16,396 bases of DNA from Bdellovibrio sp. GTDB lineage: Bacteria; Bdellovibrionota; Bdellovibrionia; Bdellovibrionales; Bdellovibrionaceae. Of this stretch, positions 1 to 6,571 are shown in pieces (positions within the stretch are counted from its first letter, which is position 1; each line of letters starts with the position of its first letter). The DNA is taken from NCBI GenBank assembly GCA_019104905.1, contig JAHRXB010000213.1:1-16396 (forward strand), in the 5' to 3' direction. Made by a program: the position numbers and the translations under genes. Below the pieces are notes generated by a model. The model was not told where the DNA came from, made no database searches, and saw nothing but the letters and a program-made list of their open reading frames with translations.

Positions 1-650
1 CCCACAATCATGCCGTCGCGAAGTTCAAGGGTTCGTTTGTTTCTTCTTTTCACCATTTCGTGATCATGCGTGGCCACAAAGACCGTCGTCCCTTGGGCAC
101 AAACTCTTTCTAAAAGATCCATGATTTCTTCACTCAAGCGAGGATCTAAATTTCCAGTCGGCTCATCGGCAATCAAGACGCCGGGTTGATGTATAATGGC
201 TCTGGCAATCGCGGTTCTTTGCTGTTCCCCTCCGGAAACAAACTCGGGGTATTGATCGTGTTTATGAGCAAGACCCACTTGTTCCAAAACTTCATAGACC
301 CGGCGTTGAATAGCGGGGGCCTTGTCGCCACGAACAATCAATGGCAGAGCCACATTCTCAAAGATCGTGCGATCTTTGAGAAGTTTGAAGTCTTGAAAGA
401 CCACACCAATTTTTCTTCTGAACAAGGGGATTTGCGTATTCTTTATGGAAAGAAGATCGTGCCCCGCCACCTTCACGTCTCCCGAGGTCGCCGTATCGTA
501 GGCCGAAATCATTTTGAACAAGGTTGTTTTACCTGCCCCACTCGGACCCGTCAGAAAAACGAACTCACCTTTGTCGATTCGCAGATCGACATTTTTTAAA
601 GCGTGAACCGGGCCTGGATAAGTCTTATAGACATGAGAGAATTCAATCAT
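1..650 (-). CDS. ftsE: Cell division ATP-binding protein FtsE (3' end outside window)
   Basis: FtsE is the cytoplasmic ATPase of the FtsEX complex, which at the division septum couples ATP hydrolysis to periplasmic peptidoglycan hydrolases. The visible 216 residues contain Walker A GPSGAGKTT (35-43), the Q-loop in VVFQDFKLL (Q86), signature VSGGE (138-142), Walker B VLIADEP (158-164) and the H-loop His195. The 'FQDFKLL' and 'ADEPTGNLDP' stretches are typical of FtsE rather than of the related LolD exporters. FtsE is usually about 220-230 residues, so only a few are missing; ftsX would be expected next, beyond base 1. The ATG at 650-648 has only a weak upstream purine stretch (AGAAAG). The gene lies 83 bases downstream of the small gene at 734-988, which could share its transcript. 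A long perfect inverted repeat sits inside the coding region at 355-382. Confidence 0.9.
   Translation of the reverse strand, partial: MIEFSHVYKTYPGPVHALKNVDLRIDKGEFVFLTGPSGAGKTTLFKMISAYDTATSGDVKVAGHDLLSIKNTQIPLFRRKIGVVFQDFKLLKDRTIFENVALPLIVRGDKAPAIQRRVYEVLEQVGLAHKHDQYPEFVSGGEQQRTAIARAIIHQPGVLIADEPTGNLDPRLSEEIMDLLERVCAQGTTVFVATHDHEMVKRRNKRTLELRDGMIV
355..382. repeat. Perfect 13-base inverted repeat inside ftsE
   Basis: TTCTCAAAGATCG (355-367) and CGATCTTTGAGAA (370-382) are exact reverse complements separated by two bases (TG). It lies within ftsE codons about 90-99, encoding the LLKDRTIFEN stretch just after the Q-loop. In RNA it would form a near-continuous hairpin; in DNA it is an almost perfect palindrome. 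Its function, if any, is unknown. Confidence 0.85.
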
Positions 651-733
651 CTTTCTATCTTATGAAAGAGCAAGGAAGATGAGTACTCGCCTCAAGTCGA
701 GGTTTTCATTAGAATTGCATTTTCTAAAGGCGC

Positions 734-988
734 CTAGGGGGTCCCACCTGCCATTAAGGTGTCGATAATCGTGGAATGTTGACGACGCAGGGCAAGCTTG
801 ATTGCTTCTTCGGTCTGACTAGATCCCATCTTGAGAACCGTTTCGTAGGGTGTCTTGATGGTTTTTAACACAGCCCCATTGCAAAAGATGCGACTGACCA
901 AATACGGATTTTGCAAACCCCAATCTTCTGTCTGCACGTGGTACTTTTGTCCTCGCACCGTGATGTCTGAATTGAAGCCTTTTTGCAC
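734..988 (-). CDS. Small conserved protein of unknown function (84 aa)
   Basis: No function can be assigned. The protein is soluble-looking and has no signal peptide or membrane segment. It contains 'GFNSDITVRGQKYHVQTEDWG' in two overlapping conserved-looking blocks (FNSDI and YHVQTEDWG), then SRIFCNGAVLKTIK. I associate this pattern with a family of small uncharacterised proteins in deltaproteobacterial-type genomes, but could not check. The start chosen is the GTG at 988-986, because AAGAGG (1003-998) lies 9 bases upstream of it. The in-frame GTG at 994 is only 3 bases from that site, and the ATG at 1030 lies upstream of it and adds an unconvincing leader. It precedes ftsE on the same strand and diverges from the barrel gene at 1125. 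The 136 bases between the divergent starts must hold both promoters; I see no clear site for this strand. Confidence 0.7.
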   Translation of the reverse strand: MQKGFNSDITVRGQKYHVQTEDWGLQNPYLVSRIFCNGAVLKTIKTPYETVLKMGSSQTEEAIKLALRRQHSTIIDTLMAGGTP

Positions 989-1124
989 TGTCACGAACCT
1001 CTTGAAAGAAAAAATGATCAGACGACACACTATCAGAATTTCTTCCTTGGCTCATCAAATTTTTCTTGGAGTCATGAGCAATTAAAACTAGAGTCATTAT
1101 CTGTAAATTCAGGGAGATTTAACT

Positions 1125-1838
1125 ATGAAGAAGTTGTTGTACGTTTTAGGCGCATGGACCTTTTTATTCTCTACGTCGGCGTTTTCCGCTGAGCCCCTCT
1201 CTGGCGAAGCCGAGGCCGGTGGGGTTATTGTCAGTGGCAACAACAATTCAGAGAGCTATAACGCCAAAGCCAAAACGGTTTTCACACAGGATAAGAATGT
1301 TTACACCGCCTCGGGCCGCTATCTAAAAACAGATTCTAACGGTGTCGAAAGTGCTCGCAACTGGGAGGCCGGAGTTCGCTATGAACGCGAATTGACAGAT
1401 TACTTCGGTGTCTTTGTGGGGCAAAAAGCAGAAAGCGACATCTACAATGGTTACATCCAAAGGGATTCTACAGATGCGGGTCTTAAATACTCTCTGATTA
1501 AAAGTGACGACATGAATTGGTTCCTCGAGGCCGGTTATCGTTACCAAAAAACATTACCGACTGTCGGTGGTACGACTCATGACAATCTAGGTCGTCTTTT
1601 CTCGGAATTTAACAAGTCTATGGATAAAACTTTGTCGTTTAGATACTGGGCAGAGTATCTTCCGAACTTCACCAATACAGATGCCTATTTGGTCAACACA
1701 GAGGCCTCTTTAAATGTTATGTTGAACTCGGTCTTTTCATTGAAGCTTGCTTATCTATTACAATATCAAAATTTGCCAGCGGCCGGCGGTAAGTACTCGA
1801 CAACTACGAGTACAATGAACCTCGTCGCAAAATTCTAA
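1125..1838 (+). CDS. DUF481-type outer-membrane beta-barrel protein
   Basis: The 237-residue protein starts with a signal peptide (MKKLLYVLGAWTFLF, Sec-type, cleavage probably after AFS at 21 or FSA at 22). The rest alternates polar and aromatic residues in short beta-strand-like segments and ends in the terminal phenylalanine (MNLVAKF) expected of BamA-inserted barrels. The pattern (early GGVIVSGNN, then YNAKAKTVF, VRYERELTDYFGVFVGQKAESD) fits the DUF481/YdiY-like family of salt-induced or uncharacterised outer-membrane proteins. Domain assignment is from memory of the family, not a search. The ribosome-binding site AGGGAG (1111-1116) lies 8 bases before the ATG. A weak sigma-70-like pair, TTGGAG (1066-1071) and TAGAGT (1089-1094) 17 bases apart, is the best promoter I can offer. 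mscL follows 15 bases downstream and is probably co-transcribed. Confidence 0.8.
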   Translation: MKKLLYVLGAWTFLFSTSAFSAEPLSGEAEAGGVIVSGNNNSESYNAKAKTVFTQDKNVYTASGRYLKTDSNGVESARNWEAGVRYERELTDYFGVFVGQKAESDIYNGYIQRDSTDAGLKYSLIKSDDMNWFLEAGYRYQKTLPTVGGTTHDNLGRLFSEFNKSMDKTLSFRYWAEYLPNFTNTDAYLVNTEASLNVMLNSVFSLKLAYLLQYQNLPAAGGKYSTTTSTMNLVAKF

Positions 1839-1853
1839 GAAAGGATCACTACA

Positions 1854-2285
1854 ATGTTCAAAGAGTTTAAAACCTTTATCATGCGTGGAAATGTTCTGGA
1901 TTTGGCGGTGGGGATTATCATTGGAGCCGCCTTTGGAAAGATTGTTTCCTCCTTTGTCGGCGACATTCTGACCCCCATTCTTAGTCTTGCCCTTGGAAAA
2001 ATTGATTTCTCCAATCTCTTTGTGGTTTTAAATGGTGAAGCCTATCCTACTCTTGAGGCTGCCAAAAAGGCTGGCGTTGCCACTTTAAATTACGGTCTCT
2101 TCATCAATGCCGTGATCGACTTCCTCATTGTTGGTTTCGCCATTTTTCTGATTGTTCGCATGGCAAATAAGCTTAAAAAAGAAGAGGCCCCGCCAGCACC
2201 CAATACCAAAGAGTGCCCCGAATGCCTCTCTTCTATTCCTTTAAAAGCACGTAAGTGCGCTCATTGCGGAAGCGCTGTCCAATAG
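1854..2285 (+). CDS. mscL: Large-conductance mechanosensitive channel MscL
   Basis: MscL is the inner-membrane pentameric channel that opens near lytic tension to release solutes during hypo-osmotic shock. The 143-residue protein has the family N-terminus (FKEFKTFIMRGNVLDLAVG), pore helix TM1 at about residues 14-44 (GIIIGAAFGKIVSSFVGDI), a periplasmic loop (51-77) and TM2 at about 78-104 (GLFINAVIDFLIVGFAIFLIV). The cytoplasmic tail ends in a small zinc-ribbon-like element with C121, C124, C135 and C138 (CPEC...CAHC). Such tails occur in many MscL proteins, so this is not unusual in itself. AAGGA lies 8 bases before the ATG. It follows the DUF481 gene closely. I see no convincing terminator after it: the TCTCA/TGAGA repeat at 2295-2307 has no T-tract. 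Confidence 0.95.
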   Translation: MFKEFKTFIMRGNVLDLAVGIIIGAAFGKIVSSFVGDILTPILSLALGKIDFSNLFVVLNGEAYPTLEAAKKAGVATLNYGLFINAVIDFLIVGFAIFLIVRMANKLKKEEAPPAPNTKECPECLSSIPLKARKCAHCGSAVQ

Positions 2286-2294
2286 CACCTGCTG

Positions 2295-2307
2295 TCTCAA
2301 AATGAGA
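2295..2307. promoter_or_regulatory. Small inverted repeat, possible activator site upstream of sigma-54 promoter
   Basis: TCTCA-AAA-TGAGA is a perfect 5-base inverted repeat centred about 64 bases before the predicted start of transcription at 2365. It contains AAAATGAG (2299-2306), the same 8-mer found at 13012-13019 upstream of the other sigma-54-like element. Five-base arms are common by chance, so this is only a candidate enhancer site. Confidence 0.2.
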
Positions 2308-2338
2308 TGTAAACCTTTTGTTCATCCCTGCCGATAAT

Positions 2339-2354
2339 TGGTACTGGTATTGCA
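2339..2354 (+). promoter_or_regulatory. Sigma-54 (-24/-12) promoter
   Basis: TGGTACTGGTATTGCA matches the consensus TGGCACG-N4-TTGCW at every specified base except two, with the invariant GG (2340-2341) and GC (2352-2353) exactly ten bases apart. It predicts transcription from about 2365, just upstream of the strong ribosome-binding site GGGGAGGA and the ATG at 2384, so the geometry fits. A sigma-70 alternative, TTGGTA-N16-TATTAT (2338-2365), overlaps it but would put the start at the ribosome-binding site. Sigma-54 promoters need an enhancer-binding protein; one is encoded at 11350-12906. Confidence 0.65.
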
Positions 2355-2383
2355 CCATCTATTATCATCGGGGAGGAACTCAA

Positions 2384-3808
2384 ATGAATAAGATTTCAGG
2401 CAAAACCCACAAGACAGTTGTCAAAATCTTTATCAACACTCTGACGGGAGCAATCCTTTCTACTTCTCTTTCCTTGGGATTTCCTCACCAGGCCTGGGCT
2501 GAGTCTGAAACTGTGCTTCGCCTTGAAGGTGAAGAGGCAAAAAAAGCTCACGAAGAGGAACAGCGCAACCGCCGCGATCGTGAACGCCGCGAACTTTGCA
2601 GAAATGCTGAAAATGACTACAAACAAGCCGAAACTAAAATTGCCGAGTCCTGCCGCAAAGCGGGCTTGGGAGCCGACTGCGTAAGTAAAGCCAAGTCTTG
2701 CGCGGCGACGTCGGGAGAAGATTCTTTTGATTCCGTTTCGGTATTTGCTACCGCCTTGGGCCTTCCCGCAGGAAGCACTGCTGGAATCGGCAGTGCTTGT
2801 CCACAACAGGGCGGGCGCGACTACTTCCAAGATAAGGATAAGATTCAAAAAGAAATCAAAGACATCGAGCAGGATCTGGCTGACTTAAATGATGATAAGG
2901 CCAAAATCCAAGACGACTACAACAAGCAAGTTCAAGATATTCAGGAATCTTTAACCAAGGCTCAAGAGGACTATAAAAAGAAGGAACTTGAGATTGGCGA
3001 AAAAGAGCGTCAGCGCATTGCTGAGTTCAATAATAGCCAAAACCAAGCTAAAGAAGAAATCCGCAAAAGATCTGCAGAGGTTCTAAAACTTCGTGGCCAG
3101 TTAATTCAGTCTCAGCGCGATAAGGCCCTCAAGCTGATCGCGATGACCGATGCCTCTGGTAAAAGAGCCTGCATGAAGGCCGTGAGTGAAGCCAAAAAAT
3201 CCTACGATAGTGTTTCTTCAGGGACCAGCGCCAATCATATCGCTCAAGCCAAACAGAAAAAAACGGAGCTTATCAATATCTACAATGATTGCATGAGCGC
3301 CTTTGATCAACAACGTGTTGCCTTGAATGAATCCAAGCGCCAAGAGCAAGAAGAGATCAACCAGCAAATCAACGACGCTCAATCGAACATGGATGAGATC
3401 CAAAACAGTTTGAATTTGGCCTCCACACAACTTGAAGAAATGAAGCAAGCTTCACAAAAAGAGAAAAGTGACGCCCTTCAAAGCGTGATCGATCTAGGAA
3501 CTCGTTCTCAACAACAAATGCAGGCGGCTTATAATAAAATGCAAGAGAATCTAAAAACTCTCGCAGCAAAGAGCGCCAGCTTGCAGGCCGCACTCAATCG
3601 CGCCAACCAGTCTTTGATGAGTTTAGGCCCTGCTCCAAAACGTGGTTCTGAGTACAGTCCTGCGGATGCTTCCAGTGAAATCTCAGCTCAAGTGAACATC
3701 CTTGAGAGCATTTCTAGCAACCCAGACCTCTCGGCGTGCCCACAACTGAAAGGCGTCGTAGAGAAAAAGGTCAAAGCGTACAACGGAAAAACCTCAGGTC
3801 GTCGATAG
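2384..3808 (+). CDS. Secreted cysteine-containing coiled-coil protein, unknown function
   Basis: Not recognised as a named family. The 474-residue protein starts at the ATG preceded by GGGGAGGA 7 bases upstream; an upstream in-frame TTG at 2318 would place the promoter inside the gene and is rejected. Residues 1-39 are a long signal peptide (basic start, hydrophobic core about 13-33, then HQAWA with cleavage before E40), so the protein is periplasmic or exported. Residues about 45-90 are highly charged helix. Residues 72-139 hold five cysteines (72, 90, 99, 106, 139), with further ones at 263, 303 and 452, an even total of eight compatible with disulfides. Residues about 148-250 and 310-415 are long coiled coils rich in E, K and Q. 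The tail is basic (SGRR). It may be a structural or scaffold protein of the periplasm; that is inference. A strong sigma-54 promoter precedes it. No terminator is visible before the PBP gene 87 bases downstream. Confidence 0.75.
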   Translation: MNKISGKTHKTVVKIFINTLTGAILSTSLSLGFPHQAWAESETVLRLEGEEAKKAHEEEQRNRRDRERRELCRNAENDYKQAETKIAESCRKAGLGADCVSKAKSCAATSGEDSFDSVSVFATALGLPAGSTAGIGSACPQQGGRDYFQDKDKIQKEIKDIEQDLADLNDDKAKIQDDYNKQVQDIQESLTKAQEDYKKKELEIGEKERQRIAEFNNSQNQAKEEIRKRSAEVLKLRGQLIQSQRDKALKLIAMTDASGKRACMKAVSEAKKSYDSVSSGTSANHIAQAKQKKTELINIYNDCMSAFDQQRVALNESKRQEQEEINQQINDAQSNMDEIQNSLNLASTQLEEMKQASQKEKSDALQSVIDLGTRSQQQMQAAYNKMQENLKTLAAKSASLQAALNRANQSLMSLGPAPKRGSEYSPADASSEISAQVNILESISSNPDLSACPQLKGVVEKKVKAYNGKTSGRR

Positions 3809-3839
3809 ATTCTCGACCTCGTCTTCGGCCTAGTGTCCC

Positions 3840-3868
3840 TAGACCCTCTCCGTTCACACTGTTAGAAT
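3840..3868 (+). promoter_or_regulatory. Candidate sigma-70-type promoter for the PBP operon
   Basis: TAGACC (3840-3845) and TAGAAT (3863-3868) are 17 bases apart and match the -35/-10 consensus at four and five of six positions. Transcription would begin at about 3875, inside the 5' arm of the hairpin at 3856-3899, so messages from this promoter would lack most of that arm and could be translated freely. Prediction by eye only. Confidence 0.35.
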
Positions 3869-3899
3869 GGGGGCTTGTTAAAGGAGCCCCCCACAGTGT
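3856..3899 (+). promoter_or_regulatory. Two-stem hairpin enclosing the ribosome-binding site and start codon of the PBP gene
   Basis: Inner stem GGGGGCT (3869-3875) pairs with AGCCCCC (3885-3891) around the 9-base loop TGTTAAAGG. Outer stem ACACTGT (3856-3862) pairs with ACAGTGT (3893-3899). All fourteen pairs are Watson-Crick; between the stems are TAGAAT on one side and a single C on the other. The ribosome-binding site AAAGGAG (3880-3886) lies in the loop and inner stem, and the GTG start (3896-3898) is inside the outer stem. It has no T-tract, so it is not an intrinsic terminator. It would be expected to hinder translation of transcripts that read in from upstream. Confidence 0.55.
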
Positions 3900-6571
3900 T
3901 AAAAAAGATCCTGCTGTTTTTCTTTGCCCTCGGCCTCATTGGTATCCTCAGCGCTTACTTAATCATCAAGTCTGTCCAAGCCAGCCTTCCTCAACTTATC
4001 ACCGTTAAAGACTATCAACCTCTGCTGGTCAGTCAGGTTTATGATCGAAATGGAAAGAAGATTGGTGAGTTCTTTCGCGAGCGCAGAACACTCGTTCCCT
4101 ACGGAAAGATTCCCAAAGACATCGTCAATGCCTTCCTGGCCGCCGAGGACGATCAGTTCTTCCAACACAAAGGAATCAACCCTCAGGCAATTTTTCGTGC
4201 GGCGCTAGCGAACTTGCGGGCCGGTCGATCTGTTCAAGGGGGATCAACCATCACACAACAGGTAGCGAAAACGTTGCTGTTGTCTTCGGAAAAAACTCTG
4301 ACCAGAAAGTTGCGCGATATTCTTTTAGCTATTGAGATGGAAAAAAATCTCAGCAAAGAAGACATTCTGTATCTTTACTTAAATCAGATTTACTTCGGTC
4401 AGGGAGCCTACGGCATCGAGCAGGCTGCCCAAACCTACTATCGCAAACCAGTCAGTAAACTGACCTTGCCCGAGATGGCGATTTTAGCCGGTCTTCCGCA
4501 AGCCCCGAGTGGATACAGCCCCGTTCGCAATCCTCTCAGAGCAAAAGAACGACAAATCTATGTTCTTCGTCGCATGGCAGACGTAGGTTTCATCAGTAAA
4601 GAACAAGCTGAGGCCGCGATCAAAGAACCCATCAAAGTTTATGTTCGCGAGAATTATGAAGAGTACGCTCCCTTCTTTCTTGAAACCGTTCGTCAGCTCC
4701 TCGTCACTCAACTGGGTGAGGACATGGTTCTTGATAAAGGTCTCCGTATTCACACCAGTCTTGATCTCAACAAACAATTGGCCGCTCAAGAGTCCGTTCT
4801 TGCCGGCCTCAAAGCATTAGATAAACGCCAGGGCTATCGGGGGCCTCTGAAGAACCTTAGCAATGAAGAAGACATCAAGGAGTTCCTCAAAGAAGCTCAG
4901 AAAAAGTTGGTTTCGGATTATACTCCTGAAAGAACCATTCTTCCCGAAGGAAAATTTGCGGATATTGTTCCGACCAAAGATGCGAAGGCAAGCAAGGAAC
5001 ACCCCCTTCTTCCCCCTTACATCAAACTCAATGACAGCGTTCAAGGGGTCGTACAAAAAGTCGATGACACCTTGGGACTGGTTTACGTGGAATTGCCTGA
5101 AACCCGTGGACTGATCGACATTGATTCCATGACTTGGGCTCGAAAGCCCGACACCGAAGCGCGCTGGGATCTGGCAGCGATCAAAAAACCCTCGGACGCC
5201 CTGAAAAAAGGCGATGTCATCCTTGTGAAGGTTGTTGGCGATAAATTCGCTTCCAATCGTTTGCAGTCCCCCTCGAAGAAAAAACAAGCCCCTCAGAATC
5301 TTCCGGAATTTGATAAACACCTGGCTTTGGAGTTAGACCAAGAACCCCAGGTTGAGGGTGCGCTTATTTCCTTTGATCAAGACAATCAGGATGTTCTTGC
5401 CATGGTCGGAGGTTCTAACTTTGCAAAGAGCGAATTCAACCGCGCCATCCAAGCACCTCGCCAAACGGGCTCGGCATTTAAGGCCATCGTCTATGCCTCA
5501 GCTCTTGATAAAGGCTATACGCCAGCGACTCCAATTATGGATGCTCCGATTGTGTATGAAGAAGGTGGCTCCGCAGATGACTCTGAAGGACAAGGGGATC
5601 CTAAAGTTTGGAAACCCTCGAATCACTCAAAAAGTTTTGGCGGAGACATTCTCTTCCGAAACGCTCTGGTGAAATCATTAAATATTCCCACAGTCAAAAT
5701 TATAGAAGACCTTGGAGTGCCTTGGGCGATGGATTATGCAAAACGCCTTGGTATTTACAGCCCCCTGAATCCCGACTTCACGTTGGCTTTGGGTTCCAGC
5801 AGTGTCACGCTTTATGAAATGACAAAGGTGTTTGCCGAATTTGGTCGCCTAGGAAAGCGCATTTCTCCTATGCTTATTCACAAGGTTGAAGATGCCAACG
5901 GAAAGGCCCTGTTGCAAACAGTCACCTTGGACAGTCGCTTTGAAAAAGAGATTAACGCGATCTCTGAGGACTTTGAACAGCGCCGCAAAGCTTATCTTGA
6001 AAGCCTTAATGAAGCTGATAAACAGGCCGAACCCAAAAAGAACTCTAAAAATACAAAGCCTGATGAGAACATCTTCTTCCAAGATCCTGATCAGTTGATT
6101 CGTCCTACGACCGCCTATGTGATGACAACACTCTTAAAGGGCGTTGTTGAAGATCCCGGAGGAACTGGGGGTCGAGCGCGTGCTGTTGGGCGCGAAGTCG
6201 CTGGGAAAACCGGCTCAACCAACAACTACTATGACGCGTGGTTTATCGGTTACAGCCCCCAAATTGCAACAGGAGTCTGGGTGGGTTTTGACAAAGAAAA
6301 GAGCATCGGTAAAGGCGAAGTCGGAGGGCGGGCGGCGTTACCTATTTGGGTAGATTACATGAAAGCGGCTCACGAAGGACTTCCTCAGATGACTTTCCCG
6401 GTGCCCGAAGGTATTGTCTTTGCTAACATTGACAGCGAAACCGGAAAGCTCGCTTCCGCTGGAACGAAGAAAATTCTTCGCCAGGCTTTTGTTGAAGGAA
6501 CAGAGCCCACTCTTTCCAACGGCAACTCGGAAGATGCCACAGACTTTTACAAACAGGATCTCTCTGAATGA
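3896..6571 (+). CDS. mrcA: Class A penicillin-binding protein, PBP1A type
   Basis: Bifunctional peptidoglycan synthase (glycosyltransferase plus DD-transpeptidase) anchored in the inner membrane, 891 residues. The GTG start follows AAAGGAG by 9 bases; the in-frame TTG at 3875 precedes that site and is rejected. An N-terminal membrane anchor spans about 4-25. The GT51 domain shows EDDQFFQHKG (84-93, catalytic Glu84), QGGSTITQQ (114-122), RKLRD (137-141) and LYLNQIYFGQGAYGI (160-174). By alignment with E. coli PBP1b Glu233/Glu290 (57 apart), the second catalytic acid is Asp141 instead of Glu. An OB-like insert lies at about 370-450, as in PBP1A. The transpeptidase has SAFK (526-529, nucleophile Ser526), SLN (594-596) and KTGS (771-774). 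A charged, lysine-rich stretch at about 680-725 separates the second and third motifs and looks like an insertion. uvrA overlaps its stop by 4 bases. The mrcA symbol is by function; ponA is equally used. Confidence 0.92.
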   Translation: MLKKILLFFFALGLIGILSAYLIIKSVQASLPQLITVKDYQPLLVSQVYDRNGKKIGEFFRERRTLVPYGKIPKDIVNAFLAAEDDQFFQHKGINPQAIFRAALANLRAGRSVQGGSTITQQVAKTLLLSSEKTLTRKLRDILLAIEMEKNLSKEDILYLYLNQIYFGQGAYGIEQAAQTYYRKPVSKLTLPEMAILAGLPQAPSGYSPVRNPLRAKERQIYVLRRMADVGFISKEQAEAAIKEPIKVYVRENYEEYAPFFLETVRQLLVTQLGEDMVLDKGLRIHTSLDLNKQLAAQESVLAGLKALDKRQGYRGPLKNLSNEEDIKEFLKEAQKKLVSDYTPERTILPEGKFADIVPTKDAKASKEHPLLPPYIKLNDSVQGVVQKVDDTLGLVYVELPETRGLIDIDSMTWARKPDTEARWDLAAIKKPSDALKKGDVILVKVVGDKFASNRLQSPSKKKQAPQNLPEFDKHLALELDQEPQVEGALISFDQDNQDVLAMVGGSNFAKSEFNRAIQAPRQTGSAFKAIVYASALDKGYTPATPIMDAPIVYEEGGSADDSEGQGDPKVWKPSNHSKSFGGDILFRNALVKSLNIPTVKIIEDLGVPWAMDYAKRLGIYSPLNPDFTLALGSSSVTLYEMTKVFAEFGRLGKRISPMLIHKVEDANGKALLQTVTLDSRFEKEINAISEDFEQRRKAYLESLNEADKQAEPKKNSKNTKPDENIFFQDPDQLIRPTTAYVMTTLLKGVVEDPGGTGGRARAVGREVAGKTGSTNNYYDAWFIGYSPQIATGVWVGFDKEKSIGKGEVGGRAALPIWVDYMKAAHEGLPQMTFPVPEGIVFANIDSETGKLASAGTKKILRQAFVEGTEPTLSNGNSEDATDFYKQDLSE

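Noticed and set aside
186..599. Plus-strand open frame of 137 codons
   Set aside because: It lies antisense to the clear FtsE coding sequence and has no recognisable protein features.
819..1097. Alternative minus-strand frame of 92 codons over the small gene
   Set aside because: It overlaps the better-supported frame at 734-988, which has a placed ribosome-binding site and conserved-looking blocks.
2214..2284. Zinc-ribbon tail of MscL as a novel fusion
   Set aside because: CxxC...CxxC tails are common in the MscL family, so it is not new.
2294..2308. TCTCA/TGAGA hairpin as terminator of mscL
   Set aside because: The stem is short, AT-rich in its loop, and no T-tract follows.
2338..2365. 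Sigma-70 promoter TTGGTA-N16-TATTAT
   Set aside because: The overlapping -24/-12 element matches better and leaves room for the ribosome-binding site; the sigma-70 start would fall on it. It remains possible.
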